NCBI GenBank assembly: GCA_902579395.1
Contig: CACHGK010000004.1
Span: forward strand, 66,732 to 130,731
Direction of reading: 5' to 3'
Origin: an uncultured Alphaproteobacteria bacterium
GTDB taxonomy: Bacteria; Pseudomonadota; Alphaproteobacteria; Methylaequorales; Methylaequoraceae
Length of the DNA: 64,000 nt
Shown in pieces: positions 18,257-27,147 of this stretch (position 1 is the first letter of the stretch; each line of letters opens with the position of its first letter). Made by a program: the position numbers and the translations under genes. The notes beneath the pieces are model-generated. The model ran no database searches and had not been told where the DNA came from. It saw only the letters and a list, made by a program, of their open reading frames with translations.

Positions 18257-19513
18257 ATGAATAATAGTTTATTAACGTTATATTTTTCAAAAAAAATTCT
18301 CATTATATTCATAATGGGAATAGCCAGCGGCATACCGCTATATATGGTTTTATCAACATTGTTTATATGGTTAACAAGGGAAAATATTGATATTTCAACT
18401 GTTGGATTATTCGCCTTGACCCAAATACCTTGGACATTAAAATTTCTGTGGGCACCTATTGTTGATACTTTTAAGCTACCTTTTATTAACCAATATCTTG
18501 GTCAGAGAAAATCTTGGTTGTTATTGACACAATTTTTTTTGATTATTTCAATAATCTCTCTAGGATTTAGCAACCCCAATCAAAATCTTTGGATAACTGC
18601 AATTTTTGCATTTTTGACAGCATTCTTCTCTGCTACTCAGGATATTATAATAGATGCTTACAGGATTGAAATATTAGAAGATGAAAAACAAGGTGCTGGA
18701 GCTGCAGCGACACAATTTGGATATAGATTGGGTGGTATAATAGCTGGTGCTGGATCCTTATATCTTAAACATTTATTTGAATGGTCAATTGTTTTTTTTA
18801 TTGTTGCAACTTTTATTGCTTTTTTAATGATAATAATTGTTGTAGTTAAAGTTGATTTTGATCGAATACATAGGTCCTCAGAGAATTTTCTTACTCCTTT
18901 TAAAGAGTTTATTTCAAGGAATACAATTGAAAAAAATTTGGTTATTATTTTTTTAATTTTTTTTTTTAAATTTGGCGATGTAGTCGCTGGGATAATGGCA
19001 AATCCATTTTATGTAAAAATTGGTTTTACAAACATTGAAATTGCTAATGCCAGTAAAATTTTTGGAGTTATTATGACACTTGTTGGAGTTTTCTTAGGTG
19101 GTTATCTTGTAAAAAAAATAGGACTAATAAATTCATTAATTATCTCTGCTTTTTTTCAAATTTTGTCAAATTTGCTTTATGTAATGTTGAATAGTATTGG
19201 TTCAGATTTTGATTATCTTCTACTAACAGTCGCTGGCGAAAATTTTTCAGGCGGATTGGGATCTGCTGCATTTGTCGCATATTTATCAGTACTATGTAAA
19301 AAAGAATATTCTGGTACTCAATATGCTCTGTTATCCTCAGTTATGGGTTTAGCAAGAACTTTTTTGTCTGCTCCTTCAGGCTTTGTCGTAGAATTAGTTG
19401 GTTGGGGAACCTTTTTTCTTATTTCAACTGTTGTCGGTTTGCCAGGCCTAATTATTCTTTTCTGGATGAAAAGTAAATTCCCTATAAGTAAGCAAACTGC
19501 AGTTAATTACTAG
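18257..19513 (+). CDS. AmpG-like MFS permease
   Basis: Inner-membrane transporter of the major facilitator superfamily with about 12 membrane segments (418 residues). The N-terminal stretch GIASGIPLYMVLSTLFIWL and the following TQIPWTLKFLWAP, then ATQDIIIDAYRIE, are characteristic of the AmpG/PAT subfamily that imports anhydromuropeptides or related solutes. It stands alone on the plus strand, and its 3' end overlaps the GST gene by 11 bases in convergent orientation. Confidence 0.8.
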   Translation: MNNSLLTLYFSKKILIIFIMGIASGIPLYMVLSTLFIWLTRENIDISTVGLFALTQIPWTLKFLWAPIVDTFKLPFINQYLGQRKSWLLLTQFFLIISIISLGFSNPNQNLWITAIFAFLTAFFSATQDIIIDAYRIEILEDEKQGAGAAATQFGYRLGGIIAGAGSLYLKHLFEWSIVFFIVATFIAFLMIIIVVVKVDFDRIHRSSENFLTPFKEFISRNTIEKNLVIIFLIFFFKFGDVVAGIMANPFYVKIGFTNIEIANASKIFGVIMTLVGVFLGGYLVKKIGLINSLIISAFFQILSNLLYVMLNSIGSDFDYLLLTVAGENFSGGLGSAAFVAYLSVLCKKEYSGTQYALLSSVMGLARTFLSAPSGFVVELVGWGTFFLISTVVGLPGLIILFWMKSKFPISKQTAVNY

Positions 19514-20147
19514 ATAAAATTTCTTTAAATTCACTGAGTTCTGAAAAATATTCGAGGCAAGAAATTTTTTCATAATACTTTTTAAGCAGAGGCAATTTAT
19601 TAAGAAAAGAGGCATTTATCAGATCAAGTTTTCCTGAAGTAAACCAATATATTACTCTCCAAGCAGTAATATCAGCAATGCTAAATTTATCTGTGAAGAA
19701 TAATTTCTCTGAAGAAGATCTTTTAAGCAAACTTTCCAAGTAAAAAAACCAAAGATGTAAATCATTCTTTATAAACTTTTTTCGTAATCTTTCTGATTTT
19801 TTTAAATCTTTTTCCCTCATAGCAGCTCTGATCGAAGGAGCAATTTTATTGGTAATTTCATTGGCCCAATCAAGCACTTGGTCAATTATTATTGCTTTAT
19901 AATCATCAGAATCATATAATTTTGATTTTTTGGCGCAAAAATGAGCTAAGGAATGAGTATGAGAATATACTTTATCTTTGACAATCATTGTTGGTAGTTG
20001 TGCAAATGGATAATTTTTTTTTTTATTTATCCAATCTTTTCTTAAGATTCTCTCATATTCATATGGAATATTTGAGTATGAAAGAGATAGTCTTAAGATG
20101 TCTATTCGCCAAAAATTAAAATCAAAGTATATTAATTTTATCATCAT
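19503..20147 (-). CDS. Glutathione S-transferase family protein
   Basis: Cytoplasmic GST-fold protein (214 residues): an N-terminal thioredoxin-like domain with the cis-proline region AQLPTMIVKDK and the glutathione-contacting SHTHSLAHF, then an alpha-helical C-terminal domain with FSIADITAW. The substrate is unknown. It overlaps fpr by 4 bases (ATGA), suggesting translational coupling and a shared redox role. MM at the start leaves two possible ATG codons. Confidence 0.75.
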   Translation of the reverse strand: MMIKLIYFDFNFWRIDILRLSLSYSNIPYEYERILRKDWINKKKNYPFAQLPTMIVKDKVYSHTHSLAHFCAKKSKLYDSDDYKAIIIDQVLDWANEITNKIAPSIRAAMREKDLKKSERLRKKFIKNDLHLWFFYLESLLKRSSSEKLFFTDKFSIADITAWRVIYWFTSGKLDLINASFLNKLPLLKKYYEKISCLEYFSELSEFKEILSSN

Positions 20148-20911
20148 TTTTCTGCAAATGCCTTTTCAATAACGAATCCTCCTTGAACTTTTGTGGAACC
20201 CTCTTTTGAACCTAAGTCCTCAAAAATTTTTTTGAGATCAAAGGTCATTGATTCAGATCCACAAATCATCACCCTATCTTCCTCAGGATTGAACATTTCA
20301 ACCCCTAAATATTCCCATAACTTATTTTCTTCTATCCATTTTGTTATTCTCCCTTTTCTTTCCCAATTTTCCCTAGTTACAGAATTAAAATAGATGAACT
20401 TTCCATTTGTTATCTCAGAGTAGATCTCATCTTGATTAAGATTTTCTAAAAAATCCTTGTAGGCTAATTCTTTAGGTGTTCTTACTGTGTGTGTTAAAAC
20501 CACTCTTTTAAATTTTTCGTAAGTTTCTGGGTCTCTTACGATACTCATAAAGGGGGCTAAGCCAGTTCCCGTAGAAAACAAATATAAATTTCTACCAGGT
20601 AACAAATAATCACAAACCAAAGTTCCGGTTGGTTTGGAATTCACAATTATTTCATCATTGACTTTAATATGTTGTAATTTACTTGTGAGTGGGCCATTAG
20701 GTACTTTTATACTTAAAAACTCCAGGTGATCTTCATGATTTGGACTTACCACAGAATATGCTCTTAAAAGAGGCTTTCCATCGATTTCAAGTCCTATCAT
20801 TGCAAATTCTCCATTTTTAAACCTAAAGCTCATATCTCTTGTAGTCTTAAAACTGAAAGTTTTGTCTGTCCAATGATGAATACTGGTAACTTTTTCTTTC
20901 AAGAGTGACAT
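20144..20911 (-). CDS. fpr: Ferredoxin--NADP reductase
   Basis: FAD-dependent oxidoreductase exchanging electrons between NADPH and ferredoxin or flavodoxin. The FAD-binding RAYSVVSPN and GPLTSKL, the NADP-binding STGTGLAPFMSI and VMICGSESM, and the C-terminal VEKAFAEK-like end (VIEKAFAEK) match bacterial Fpr (subclass I, 255 residues). It is the first gene of the fpr-gst pair and is divergent from ppc across an 80-base AT-rich gap that probably holds both promoters. Confidence 0.88.
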   Translation of the reverse strand: MSLLKEKVTSIHHWTDKTFSFKTTRDMSFRFKNGEFAMIGLEIDGKPLLRAYSVVSPNHEDHLEFLSIKVPNGPLTSKLQHIKVNDEIIVNSKPTGTLVCDYLLPGRNLYLFSTGTGLAPFMSIVRDPETYEKFKRVVLTHTVRTPKELAYKDFLENLNQDEIYSEITNGKFIYFNSVTRENWERKGRITKWIEENKLWEYLGVEMFNPEEDRVMICGSESMTFDLKKIFEDLGSKEGSTKVQGGFVIEKAFAEK

Positions 20912-20991
20912 AAATTTCTTTCTTTTAAAAAAACATCATATTAATGATTATAAATTATGATATAAAGCTTAATTATATAATTTTAAGTTAA

Positions 20992-23900
20992 ATGACAAGT
21001 ATAAATATAAGAAAATTATCTCATTCAGAAATGGATCTTTATAGAAAACCATTGTTACCAGAAACATGGAGTTGCTTTCCTGTTGATAGAGATATTGATA
21101 CTCAACAATTGAGAAAGATTCTCCAAAAAGATTTGGATCGAATCAGGTCTGGAGCAGAAAAAGATCCATTTTCAAACTCCATTACTATGCTAGCTCTTGA
21201 TATTTCAAGAAGATTAGAAAAAAATAAATTGAATTATTCAGCTCTTGAGGCACTAATTCAAAGACTAGCAGTTGGCTCGTTTGGTCTAAGAGCTGATAGA
21301 CTTAAATCATACATGGGAACAACTGATAAACAAAAGAATACTGAAGATATATCAAAAATAATTAAGTCTCTCGCCTACAAAAACGAAAAGTTAATAAACT
21401 TTGATGAATTTAATGAAGAGCTGGAAAAGGAAATTTTTGGAATAGTTTTAACTGCTCATCCAACATTTGGCATGACATATGAAATGATGCTCCAATTAGC
21501 AAAATTAGCTACATCGAAAAATCAAAGCAAAAAACTTTCTGATAAAGAATTAAAGTTGATAGTAAAAGAGGTTTTTAAAACTGAACAGAGACCTGAGAAG
21601 AAAATCACACTTGATTTTGAACATAGATTATCAATGTCAGCACTTCAATTCCTTCAGCAGTCATTGAAAACACTTTATGAAATAGTTGTAAAAATTGCAA
21701 AGCAACTTTTTCCTAAAGAATTCCATAAAGTTAAGCCTCAAATTTTTAGATTACATACTTGGGTTGGATATGATGTTGACGGAAGAGGAGATATTTTTTG
21801 GAGCGATAGTTTTTCAAAAAGAATCGAAGTAAAATTAGATCAATTATCTTTATATATCACTTCATTAAATAAAATAATAAAAAGTTGTAAAGATAAAAAT
21901 GTAAAGGCAGAACTTTTAAGAATAAAACTTATATTTACTGATTCTGTTACAAGTAATTCAGTTGCGTTGAGAAAATTCTCTCAGAGAGGTTTCGTAGAAA
22001 ATTTTAATGCCATCAAGGATGTTTCTAACTATTTACACAAAAATAAGGAAAAATTATTAACAAATACCAACTCAATAATAAAAGACTTAGATTTATTGAT
22101 AAATGAAATTATAGAAAAAAAAATAAAGGCAGGACAAAACATAGTTGAAAATTTAATTATCTTAAAAATTGAAATTAAAAATTTTGGTTTGGGCTTAGGT
22201 AGAACTCATCTAAGGTTGAATGCAAATCAACTTAACAATGCAATTTCTAAAGAAATAGATTTAAGTGGTGATCCAAATGACCCATCAAGCAAGAGGACTT
22301 ATCTAAACGTGATTTCAAAAATGATTGATAAAGTAAGGCCAGCAAAAATTAATTTTGGAAGTATTTATGAAGAAAATATGAATGCACGACGCTACTTTAT
22401 GCTTACAAAGCAAATTTTAAAATATATAGATGAAAATCAATCTATAAGGTTCCTTATTGCTGAATGTGATTATTCCCTAACAGTAATGACAGCATTATAT
22501 TTTTCAAAGCTTTTTGGTGTAGATAAAAAAATTGATATTTCTCCTCTCTTTGAGACAAGGAAAGGACTTGAAATCGGTCATGATGTAGTTAGGACTTTAC
22601 TTAAAAATATCAATTTTAAAAAATATGTTCTTTCAAGGAAAAAACTGACTGTTCAAACAGGCTTTTCTGACGCCGGACGATACCTTGGTCAGTCTGCAGC
22701 AGTATTATCAATTGAAAACTTACAAAGAAAAATTGCTAAAGCTCTTTATGATCAAAATATGAATGATGTCAAATTACTGATTTTTAATACACATGGTGAA
22801 TCAATTGGAAGAGGAGGGCATCCAGTTTCTTTAAGTGATAGATTAAAATATGTTAATTGTGATTATACGAGAAAAAAATTAAGTGATTGGAAAATTGATT
22901 TAATTCAAGAAATGAGTTTTCAAGGTGGAGATGGATATCAATATTTTATGAATCATGATTTATCCTTAGCATCACTATCAAGAATTTTAGAATTTTGTTT
23001 TGATAAAAATAGTGTTGAAAAAGTTGACCCATTATACGAGTCAGTTGATTTTGGTATAGAATTTGTCAATACAATTAAGAACTTTAACACAGAAATTATG
23101 GACGACCCAAATTATGCAGCACTTTTAAATGTTTTTGGATCAAATTTAACTCACTCAACTGGTTCTAGATCTGTAAAAAGACACTTGGACAACTCAATGA
23201 AAACTCTCGCTTATCATCCCAGTCAAACAAGGGCTATACCTCAAAATTCTATTCTCCAACAACTTGGGATGTTGGCAAATTCTTTGGGTGGGATTGGAAG
23301 ATTTATTAGAAAAGATCAAAAAAATTTTTTAAGATTTTACAAAGAGTCTGAGAGATTTAAAAGAATAATGGATATTGTTCAGCATGCCTTTGCCTTTAGT
23401 GATATTGAAGTTCTTAAGGCATATATAGATTGTTTTGATCCTGGCATGTGGTTATCTTGGTCTACTAGAACTGCAGACTCTCAAAGAAGTGAGGATATGA
23501 AAGAGGTTGCTAATCTTCTAGAGAAATTTGATGTGCATTGGAGACTTCATAAGGTCTATAGAAATTTACATCAAGAGTATATGGAGATAAGGAATTGGAT
23601 TCTTGGAAGAAAATTAAGGGGCAGAATTGCTGTAGGTAGGGGAAGAATTATTGAAAAAGAGATAAGAGATGAACTATTACTTATGCATGGAATAAGGGTT
23701 GCAATTTTTCATGAGATTTTCTTATTATCAGTCAGAATTCCAAAATTTAGTGATCAGGCTGGTACATCAAGAGATGAAATAATTGCTAAATTGATAAGAT
23801 TCGATGTTTTTGACGCTGTATCAACACTTAGAAAAATTTTTCCAACAGGAAAAATCAAGACCTCCAACAAAGGTTTTTCTGATAAGTCCGATTACGTTAG

Positions 23901-24021
23901 TGAGGGCAATATAAATTACACTAGAGAGGAAAAAGCGATTTTCCAGAAATTAGAGGCCTTATATGAGTGTGCGAGAAGAGTAAGTAATGGAATTACTCAT
24001 TTTATCGGAGCCGTTGGCTAA
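20992..24021 (+). CDS. ppc: Phosphoenolpyruvate carboxylase, divergent type
   Basis: Anaplerotic enzyme making oxaloacetate from PEP and bicarbonate. The 1009-residue protein keeps recognisable parts of the family: LTAHPTFGM (catalytic His156), TWVGYDVDGRGD in place of the usual WxGGDRDGNP, GFSDAGRYLGQSAA in place of GYSDSxKDAG, NTHGESIGRGGHP in place of the FHGRGGxxGRGG loop, and RAIPQNSILQQLG in place of RAIPWxxxWTQ. The overall architecture is right but several near-invariant residues differ, so it belongs to a divergent clade and kinetic behaviour could be unusual. Monocistronic. Confidence 0.8.
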   Translation: MTSINIRKLSHSEMDLYRKPLLPETWSCFPVDRDIDTQQLRKILQKDLDRIRSGAEKDPFSNSITMLALDISRRLEKNKLNYSALEALIQRLAVGSFGLRADRLKSYMGTTDKQKNTEDISKIIKSLAYKNEKLINFDEFNEELEKEIFGIVLTAHPTFGMTYEMMLQLAKLATSKNQSKKLSDKELKLIVKEVFKTEQRPEKKITLDFEHRLSMSALQFLQQSLKTLYEIVVKIAKQLFPKEFHKVKPQIFRLHTWVGYDVDGRGDIFWSDSFSKRIEVKLDQLSLYITSLNKIIKSCKDKNVKAELLRIKLIFTDSVTSNSVALRKFSQRGFVENFNAIKDVSNYLHKNKEKLLTNTNSIIKDLDLLINEIIEKKIKAGQNIVENLIILKIEIKNFGLGLGRTHLRLNANQLNNAISKEIDLSGDPNDPSSKRTYLNVISKMIDKVRPAKINFGSIYEENMNARRYFMLTKQILKYIDENQSIRFLIAECDYSLTVMTALYFSKLFGVDKKIDISPLFETRKGLEIGHDVVRTLLKNINFKKYVLSRKKLTVQTGFSDAGRYLGQSAAVLSIENLQRKIAKALYDQNMNDVKLLIFNTHGESIGRGGHPVSLSDRLKYVNCDYTRKKLSDWKIDLIQEMSFQGGDGYQYFMNHDLSLASLSRILEFCFDKNSVEKVDPLYESVDFGIEFVNTIKNFNTEIMDDPNYAALLNVFGSNLTHSTGSRSVKRHLDNSMKTLAYHPSQTRAIPQNSILQQLGMLANSLGGIGRFIRKDQKNFLRFYKESERFKRIMDIVQHAFAFSDIEVLKAYIDCFDPGMWLSWSTRTADSQRSEDMKEVANLLEKFDVHWRLHKVYRNLHQEYMEIRNWILGRKLRGRIAVGRGRIIEKEIRDELLLMHGIRVAIFHEIFLLSVRIPKFSDQAGTSRDEIIAKLIRFDVFDAVSTLRKIFPTGKIKTSNKGFSDKSDYVSEGNINYTREEKAIFQKLEALYECARRVSNGITHFIGAVG

Positions 24022-24026
24022 AAAAT

Positions 24027-24932
24027 TTATTTTTTTGATTTTATATGCTCCTCAATCGCACCTATATCTTTATCAGTAAGATTAAGCTTCTCCGACAAAA
24101 TTTTTAGTTCGGCTCTCTCATCTTTATCAATAATGTCATCTTTTAGCATAAACTTTAACTTATCCTCGTATGTTTTTTGGTTCCTTCTGGTAAATTCAGT
24201 AAAAGCTGAGGCCATTATTCCCGCTGGAAGCGCAACTGTTCCAATCCCAAGAATAATACTTATAGATCCAAACATTTTACCCAGAGGAGTAATTGGATAA
24301 ACGTCTCCATAACCTACAGTTGTAAGCGTTACCAATGCCCACCACATAGATTGAGGAATACTCCCAAATTTATCTGGTTGAATATCTTTTTCAACTAAGT
24401 ACATTCCACTAGAAACAATTATAAGTGCAATAAAAAGTAAAAAGAATGCTGCTCCAAATGACCTTCTCTGATCCCAAAGTACAGAAATTAAACTATTGAT
24501 TGAACCTGAATACCTTGAAAATTTTAATAATCTCACAATTCTTAATGCTCTAATAAATCTTAAGTCAATAGATGGATAAAATAATGCAATCAAGCTTGGA
24601 AGAATAGCGACTGCATCAATTATTGCACCAAAACTAAAAATATATTTTACTCTTTGATTAAAATTAGACTGATTTTTTTCTTTGTCTGTTACACAAGACC
24701 AAAATCTTAAAAGATATTCTACTGAAAAAATAAAAACTGAAAAATATTCAAAATAAGAAAAGAAGCTTCTATAGCTTGTATAGATTGAGTCAACAGTTTC
24801 AAGCATTACTGATATGACATTAAAAGTAATTAAAATTAAAAGAAATAAATCAACTATTTTACTTGCAAGGTCTTTTTCTTGAGCTGGCTCCAGTAATTTC
24901 CAACATCTTGATCTTATTTTATTATAAGCAAT
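24027..24932 (-). CDS. Voltage-gated potassium channel (Kv-like ion transporter), ATT start proposed
   Basis: Six-transmembrane K+ channel: S4-like RALRIVRLLKFSR with regularly spaced arginines, pore helix and selectivity filter TLTTVGYGDVYP, then S6 and a short cytoplasmic tail. The first ATG in frame (24806) would delete S1. The frame upstream encodes family-like sequence (RSRCWKLLEP, LASKIVDLFLL) with no ATG, GTG or TTG. A strong AGGAG ribosome site at 24941-24945 sits 8 bases before ATT at 24930-24932 (5 bases before another ATT at 24935). I therefore extend the gene to 24932 (301 residues). It starts 18 bases after the upstream gene's stop. Confidence 0.75.
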   Translation of the reverse strand: MAYNKIRSRCWKLLEPAQEKDLASKIVDLFLLILITFNVISVMLETVDSIYTSYRSFFSYFEYFSVFIFSVEYLLRFWSCVTDKEKNQSNFNQRVKYIFSFGAIIDAVAILPSLIALFYPSIDLRFIRALRIVRLLKFSRYSGSINSLISVLWDQRRSFGAAFFLLFIALIIVSSGMYLVEKDIQPDKFGSIPQSMWWALVTLTTVGYGDVYPITPLGKMFGSISIILGIGTVALPAGIMASAFTEFTRRNQKTYEDKLKFMLKDDIIDKDERAELKILSEKLNLTDKDIGAIEEHIKSKK

Positions 24933-24950
24933 AATTATATCTCCTAAACC

Positions 24951-25238
24951 TTATTTTTTTGGGCAGGTAATTTCTTTTTGGCAAGTATTCCCAGGAGATC
25001 CTAAATATATCTCTTTATCCTTATCTCCTCTTTTCTGTGATTGATATGTGCAAATCACATCGCCTGGAACTTTTTTTTCTTTTATCAATCTACATTTTGG
25101 TTGAATTACTATTCTTTTTCTTCTGTCAAAGGTTCCCTCTTCAGGAGCGTAGGTTCGTCCTTTAGATTTAGGTATTGATTCAGCGACGATAGGAATAAAA
25201 AATGCTAAAACTAAAATTATGTTAAGGGTTATCCTCAT
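24951..25238 (-). CDS. Small secreted cysteine-containing protein, unknown function
   Basis: A 95-residue protein with a signal peptide (MRITLNIILVLAFFIPIVAES) and a basic mature part containing four cysteines (KCRLI, VICTY, GNTCQKEITC), likely periplasmic and disulfide-bonded. I chose the ATG at 25238 rather than an upstream in-frame start, because it begins the signal peptide and leaves only a 17-base overlap with the upstream gene. Family not recognised. It is followed by the K+ channel gene. Confidence 0.6.
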   Translation of the reverse strand: MRITLNIILVLAFFIPIVAESIPKSKGRTYAPEEGTFDRRKRIVIQPKCRLIKEKKVPGDVICTYQSQKRGDKDKEIYLGSPGNTCQKEITCPKK

Positions 25239-25470
25239 CAGAATCTTCTTTTGTTTCTGTATTGTTTTGCTGTTCCTGCTTAGTTGATTCTTCATTTCCA
25301 GGCTTGTAGGCTGTCCCCTGAATTGATTTTGCAACAAATTTATTCATTAGGACGTCAGAATTTTTGACGTAACCTTCAAGACCATCTTGAAGAATTTTCT
25401 CTGCTTCTTCCTTGTCCTTAGCTTCAATTTCTGCAATGCCATCTATAATCCAGTGAACTTTAAAAATCAT
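25222..25470 (-). CDS. Small conserved-looking protein, unknown function
   Basis: An 82-residue soluble protein: a compact N-terminal part (MIFKVHWIIDGIAEIEAKDK, then a helix ending in QDGLEGYV) and a low-complexity, acidic Gln/Glu/Asn-rich tail. The N-terminal half looks like a small beta-alpha-beta unit; I recall similar unnamed alphaproteobacterial proteins but no function. It overlaps the Sel1-type gene by one base at its start and the next gene by 17 bases at its end, which supports translation as part of this operon. Confidence 0.55.
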   Translation of the reverse strand: MIFKVHWIIDGIAEIEAKDKEEAEKILQDGLEGYVKNSDVLMNKFVAKSIQGTAYKPGNEESTKQEQQNNTETKEDSDEDNP

Positions 25471-26117
25471 TATTCTCCTTTTTGAACATTGAAATAAGTA
25501 TCTTTTGTATAAATTTCTTTAGCTTGTTGTTGAATCTCTATAATTTTTTTTTTATCTATTAAATTTGCCACCCTGTCTCTTATTTTCATTGCTTTATAAA
25601 CCCCTGCACTCACAGAAACAGAATACCACAAATATGATTTTTCTAAATCAATTTCTGGTGAAATTTTTTCATACCAATATCCTAACTTAAAAGGAGCTAA
25701 TTTGTCATTTTTATTTACAAAATTACTTTCAAGGGTTTCTGGTATAATTTTAGAAATTTTTATGTATTCATCTTCGTCTAGTTTTTCTTTGATACTTTTA
25801 ATCTTTTTTAGACATTTTTTGTTTCCATTTAAAGCGCATAACCAAGTATATTCAAGTGATTTACTAAAGTTCTGAACAGTCCCAATTCCTTCGTCATACA
25901 TATTAGAGATATTATAGATAGCGTCAGGATTGCCTTTCTCAGATAAATTAAAAAAAACTATAAACGATTTTTTAAATTCACCATTATCATAAAAATCAAC
26001 TCCGCTTTTATAATAATCTTCATCATTAAGGTATACATTGTTATTATTTTCGTGATCTTTTGCCAAAACATTCAGATGAAAAAGATTAATCATAAAGATA
26101 AGTATAAGTTTATTCAT
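25470..26117 (-). CDS. Sel1-repeat-like secreted protein
   Basis: A 215-residue periplasmic protein with a signal peptide (about 1-19, cleavage near LAK-DH). It contains a Sel1/TPR-like repeat (DAIYNISNMYDEGIGTVQN) and a second helical pair near SYLWYSVSVSAGVYKAM. Sel1 repeats are protein-interaction scaffolds. It overlaps the upstream gene by 4 bases. The partner and function are unknown. Confidence 0.6.
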   Translation of the reverse strand: MNKLILIFMINLFHLNVLAKDHENNNNVYLNDEDYYKSGVDFYDNGEFKKSFIVFFNLSEKGNPDAIYNISNMYDEGIGTVQNFSKSLEYTWLCALNGNKKCLKKIKSIKEKLDEDEYIKISKIIPETLESNFVNKNDKLAPFKLGYWYEKISPEIDLEKSYLWYSVSVSAGVYKAMKIRDRVANLIDKKKIIEIQQQAKEIYTKDTYFNVQKGE

Positions 26118-26497
26118 CTTCCCGCCATCATAATAAGTTGTAAATATAAAACCCTGAGCTTAAATTTTGAATTTGGTCTTTGTTCGTAAACAACAATTCT
26201 TGGTCTATCTGAATTAGGTTTTTGGAACTCTATATGCATGTCATCTGGAAGAAAAACTCCATTGAATTCAAGAGTCTTTTGAGGATCATTTTCAAATTGT
26301 TCTTTAAAGTTTGAATCAATCCAAATTCGTGCTAATACTCTTCCGAGTATGTCGGGTAAAAATTTCCTAACCTCAGATCTATTTTTAAGGTGATGAAGTT
26401 TCTGTGTAATATCAAATGAAGAGGTTTTTTCTTGATTAACAGTTATCATCTCATTTGGTTTGGCCTTAACAGGGAGATTTTGTTGCTTTTTTTTCAT
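26114..26497 (-). CDS. NHLP/nitrile-hydratase-alpha-leader-like small protein
   Basis: A 127-residue cytoplasmic protein. Its middle (LPDILGRVLARIWIDSNFKE, then ENDPQKTLEFNGVFLPDDMH) resembles the nitrile hydratase alpha-subunit/NHLP leader fold: helix with W-x-D-x-x-F, then D-P-x-x-x-L-x-x-x-G-x-x-x-P. No maturation enzymes (YcaO, LanM, peptidase-transporter) are nearby, so a natural-product precursor role is not supported. The family likeness is by eye only. First gene of a minus-strand group ending with the K+ channel. Confidence 0.5.
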   Translation of the reverse strand: MKKKQQNLPVKAKPNEMITVNQEKTSSFDITQKLHHLKNRSEVRKFLPDILGRVLARIWIDSNFKEQFENDPQKTLEFNGVFLPDDMHIEFQKPNSDRPRIVVYEQRPNSKFKLRVLYLQLIMMAGR

Positions 26498-26584
26498 TTA
26501 TAGTTTTATTATATAACTAAATCTTCATTCAAAATAAATAAATAATTTATTAAAATTTTCTAGAATTAGGTCGTAATCTATATT

Positions 26585-26881
26585 ATGTCAACTTCAAACA
26601 ACATAATAAAATTTCCAAATTTATTAGAAAAAAAGAAAAAAGAACTTAGCGAAATAAGGGATGAAATTGAAATGATTTTAACAAATTATTCAATTAGTAA
26701 GAGAGACCTGTGGGCAGTTTCTTTGGCTGCTGGAAGATTTTCATCAATCAACTTGATGAAAATTGAGGGTCAAGATAAAGCAATAAAGTTTTTTAACAAC
26801 TGCATGGAAACACAAAAGAAATTTGAATTATCCAGAAATTCTTCCAACATTACCCGAGATCTGGGCACCAGTATCGACTGA
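26585..26881 (+). CDS. Small hypothetical protein
   Basis: A 98-residue protein beginning with an IIKFPNLLEK motif and a charged helix (KKKKELSEIRDEIEMIL), then a second helical part ending in FNNCMETQKKFE. Family not recognised. Codon use and amino-acid composition look like the neighbours. The 3' end overlaps the third bactofilin gene by 54 bases in convergent orientation, which is long but is the only frame that explains this stretch. Confidence 0.45.
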   Translation: MSTSNNIIKFPNLLEKKKKELSEIRDEIEMILTNYSISKRDLWAVSLAAGRFSSINLMKIEGQDKAIKFFNNCMETQKKFELSRNSSNITRDLGTSID

Positions 26882-27145
26882 TAAAGAATTTGTTTTTAAT
26901 TTTCCGTCAATTACTCCACTGTTTGAAACTTCCAATAAATCTGCTGTTATATCTCCATCAACTTTCCCTTCCACTTTTAGGTGTTCAGCATTAATGTTTC
27001 CATTAAATAGAGCTGAGGATTCAATAATCACTGACCTTGCAACAATATTACCTTTAAACTCTCCAGCTATTACAACTTGACCATCTTTAGATTCAAGAGA
27101 ACCTTCCATTAAAAGATCTTTATTTATATATGTTATATCGCTCAT
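26828..27145 (-). CDS. Bactofilin-domain protein (third of three)
   Basis: A 105-residue bactofilin with the right-handed beta-helix pattern of repeated short strands and glycines (EFKGNIVARSVIIES, NGNINAEHLKVEG, DGDITADLLEVS). Bactofilins polymerise without nucleotides and scaffold cell-wall enzymes. It follows the second bactofilin gene by two bases, so the three are one transcription unit driven by the sigma-54 element at 27943. The convergent 3' overlap with the 98-residue gene is noted there. Confidence 0.78.
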   Translation of the reverse strand: MSDITYINKDLLMEGSLESKDGQVVIAGEFKGNIVARSVIIESSALFNGNINAEHLKVEGKVDGDITADLLEVSNSGVIDGKLKTNSLSVDTGAQISGNVGRISG

Positions 27146-27147
27146 TC

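Noticed and set aside
24027-24806. K+ channel beginning at the first ATG (24806)
   Set aside because: This removes S1, while the upstream frame encodes family-like residues and has an AGGAG site before ATT codons.
26114-26497. Possible ribosomally made natural-product (RiPP/NHLP) gene cluster
   Set aside because: Only a leader-like protein is visible; there is no YcaO, LanM, radical-SAM or peptidase-transporter gene nearby.
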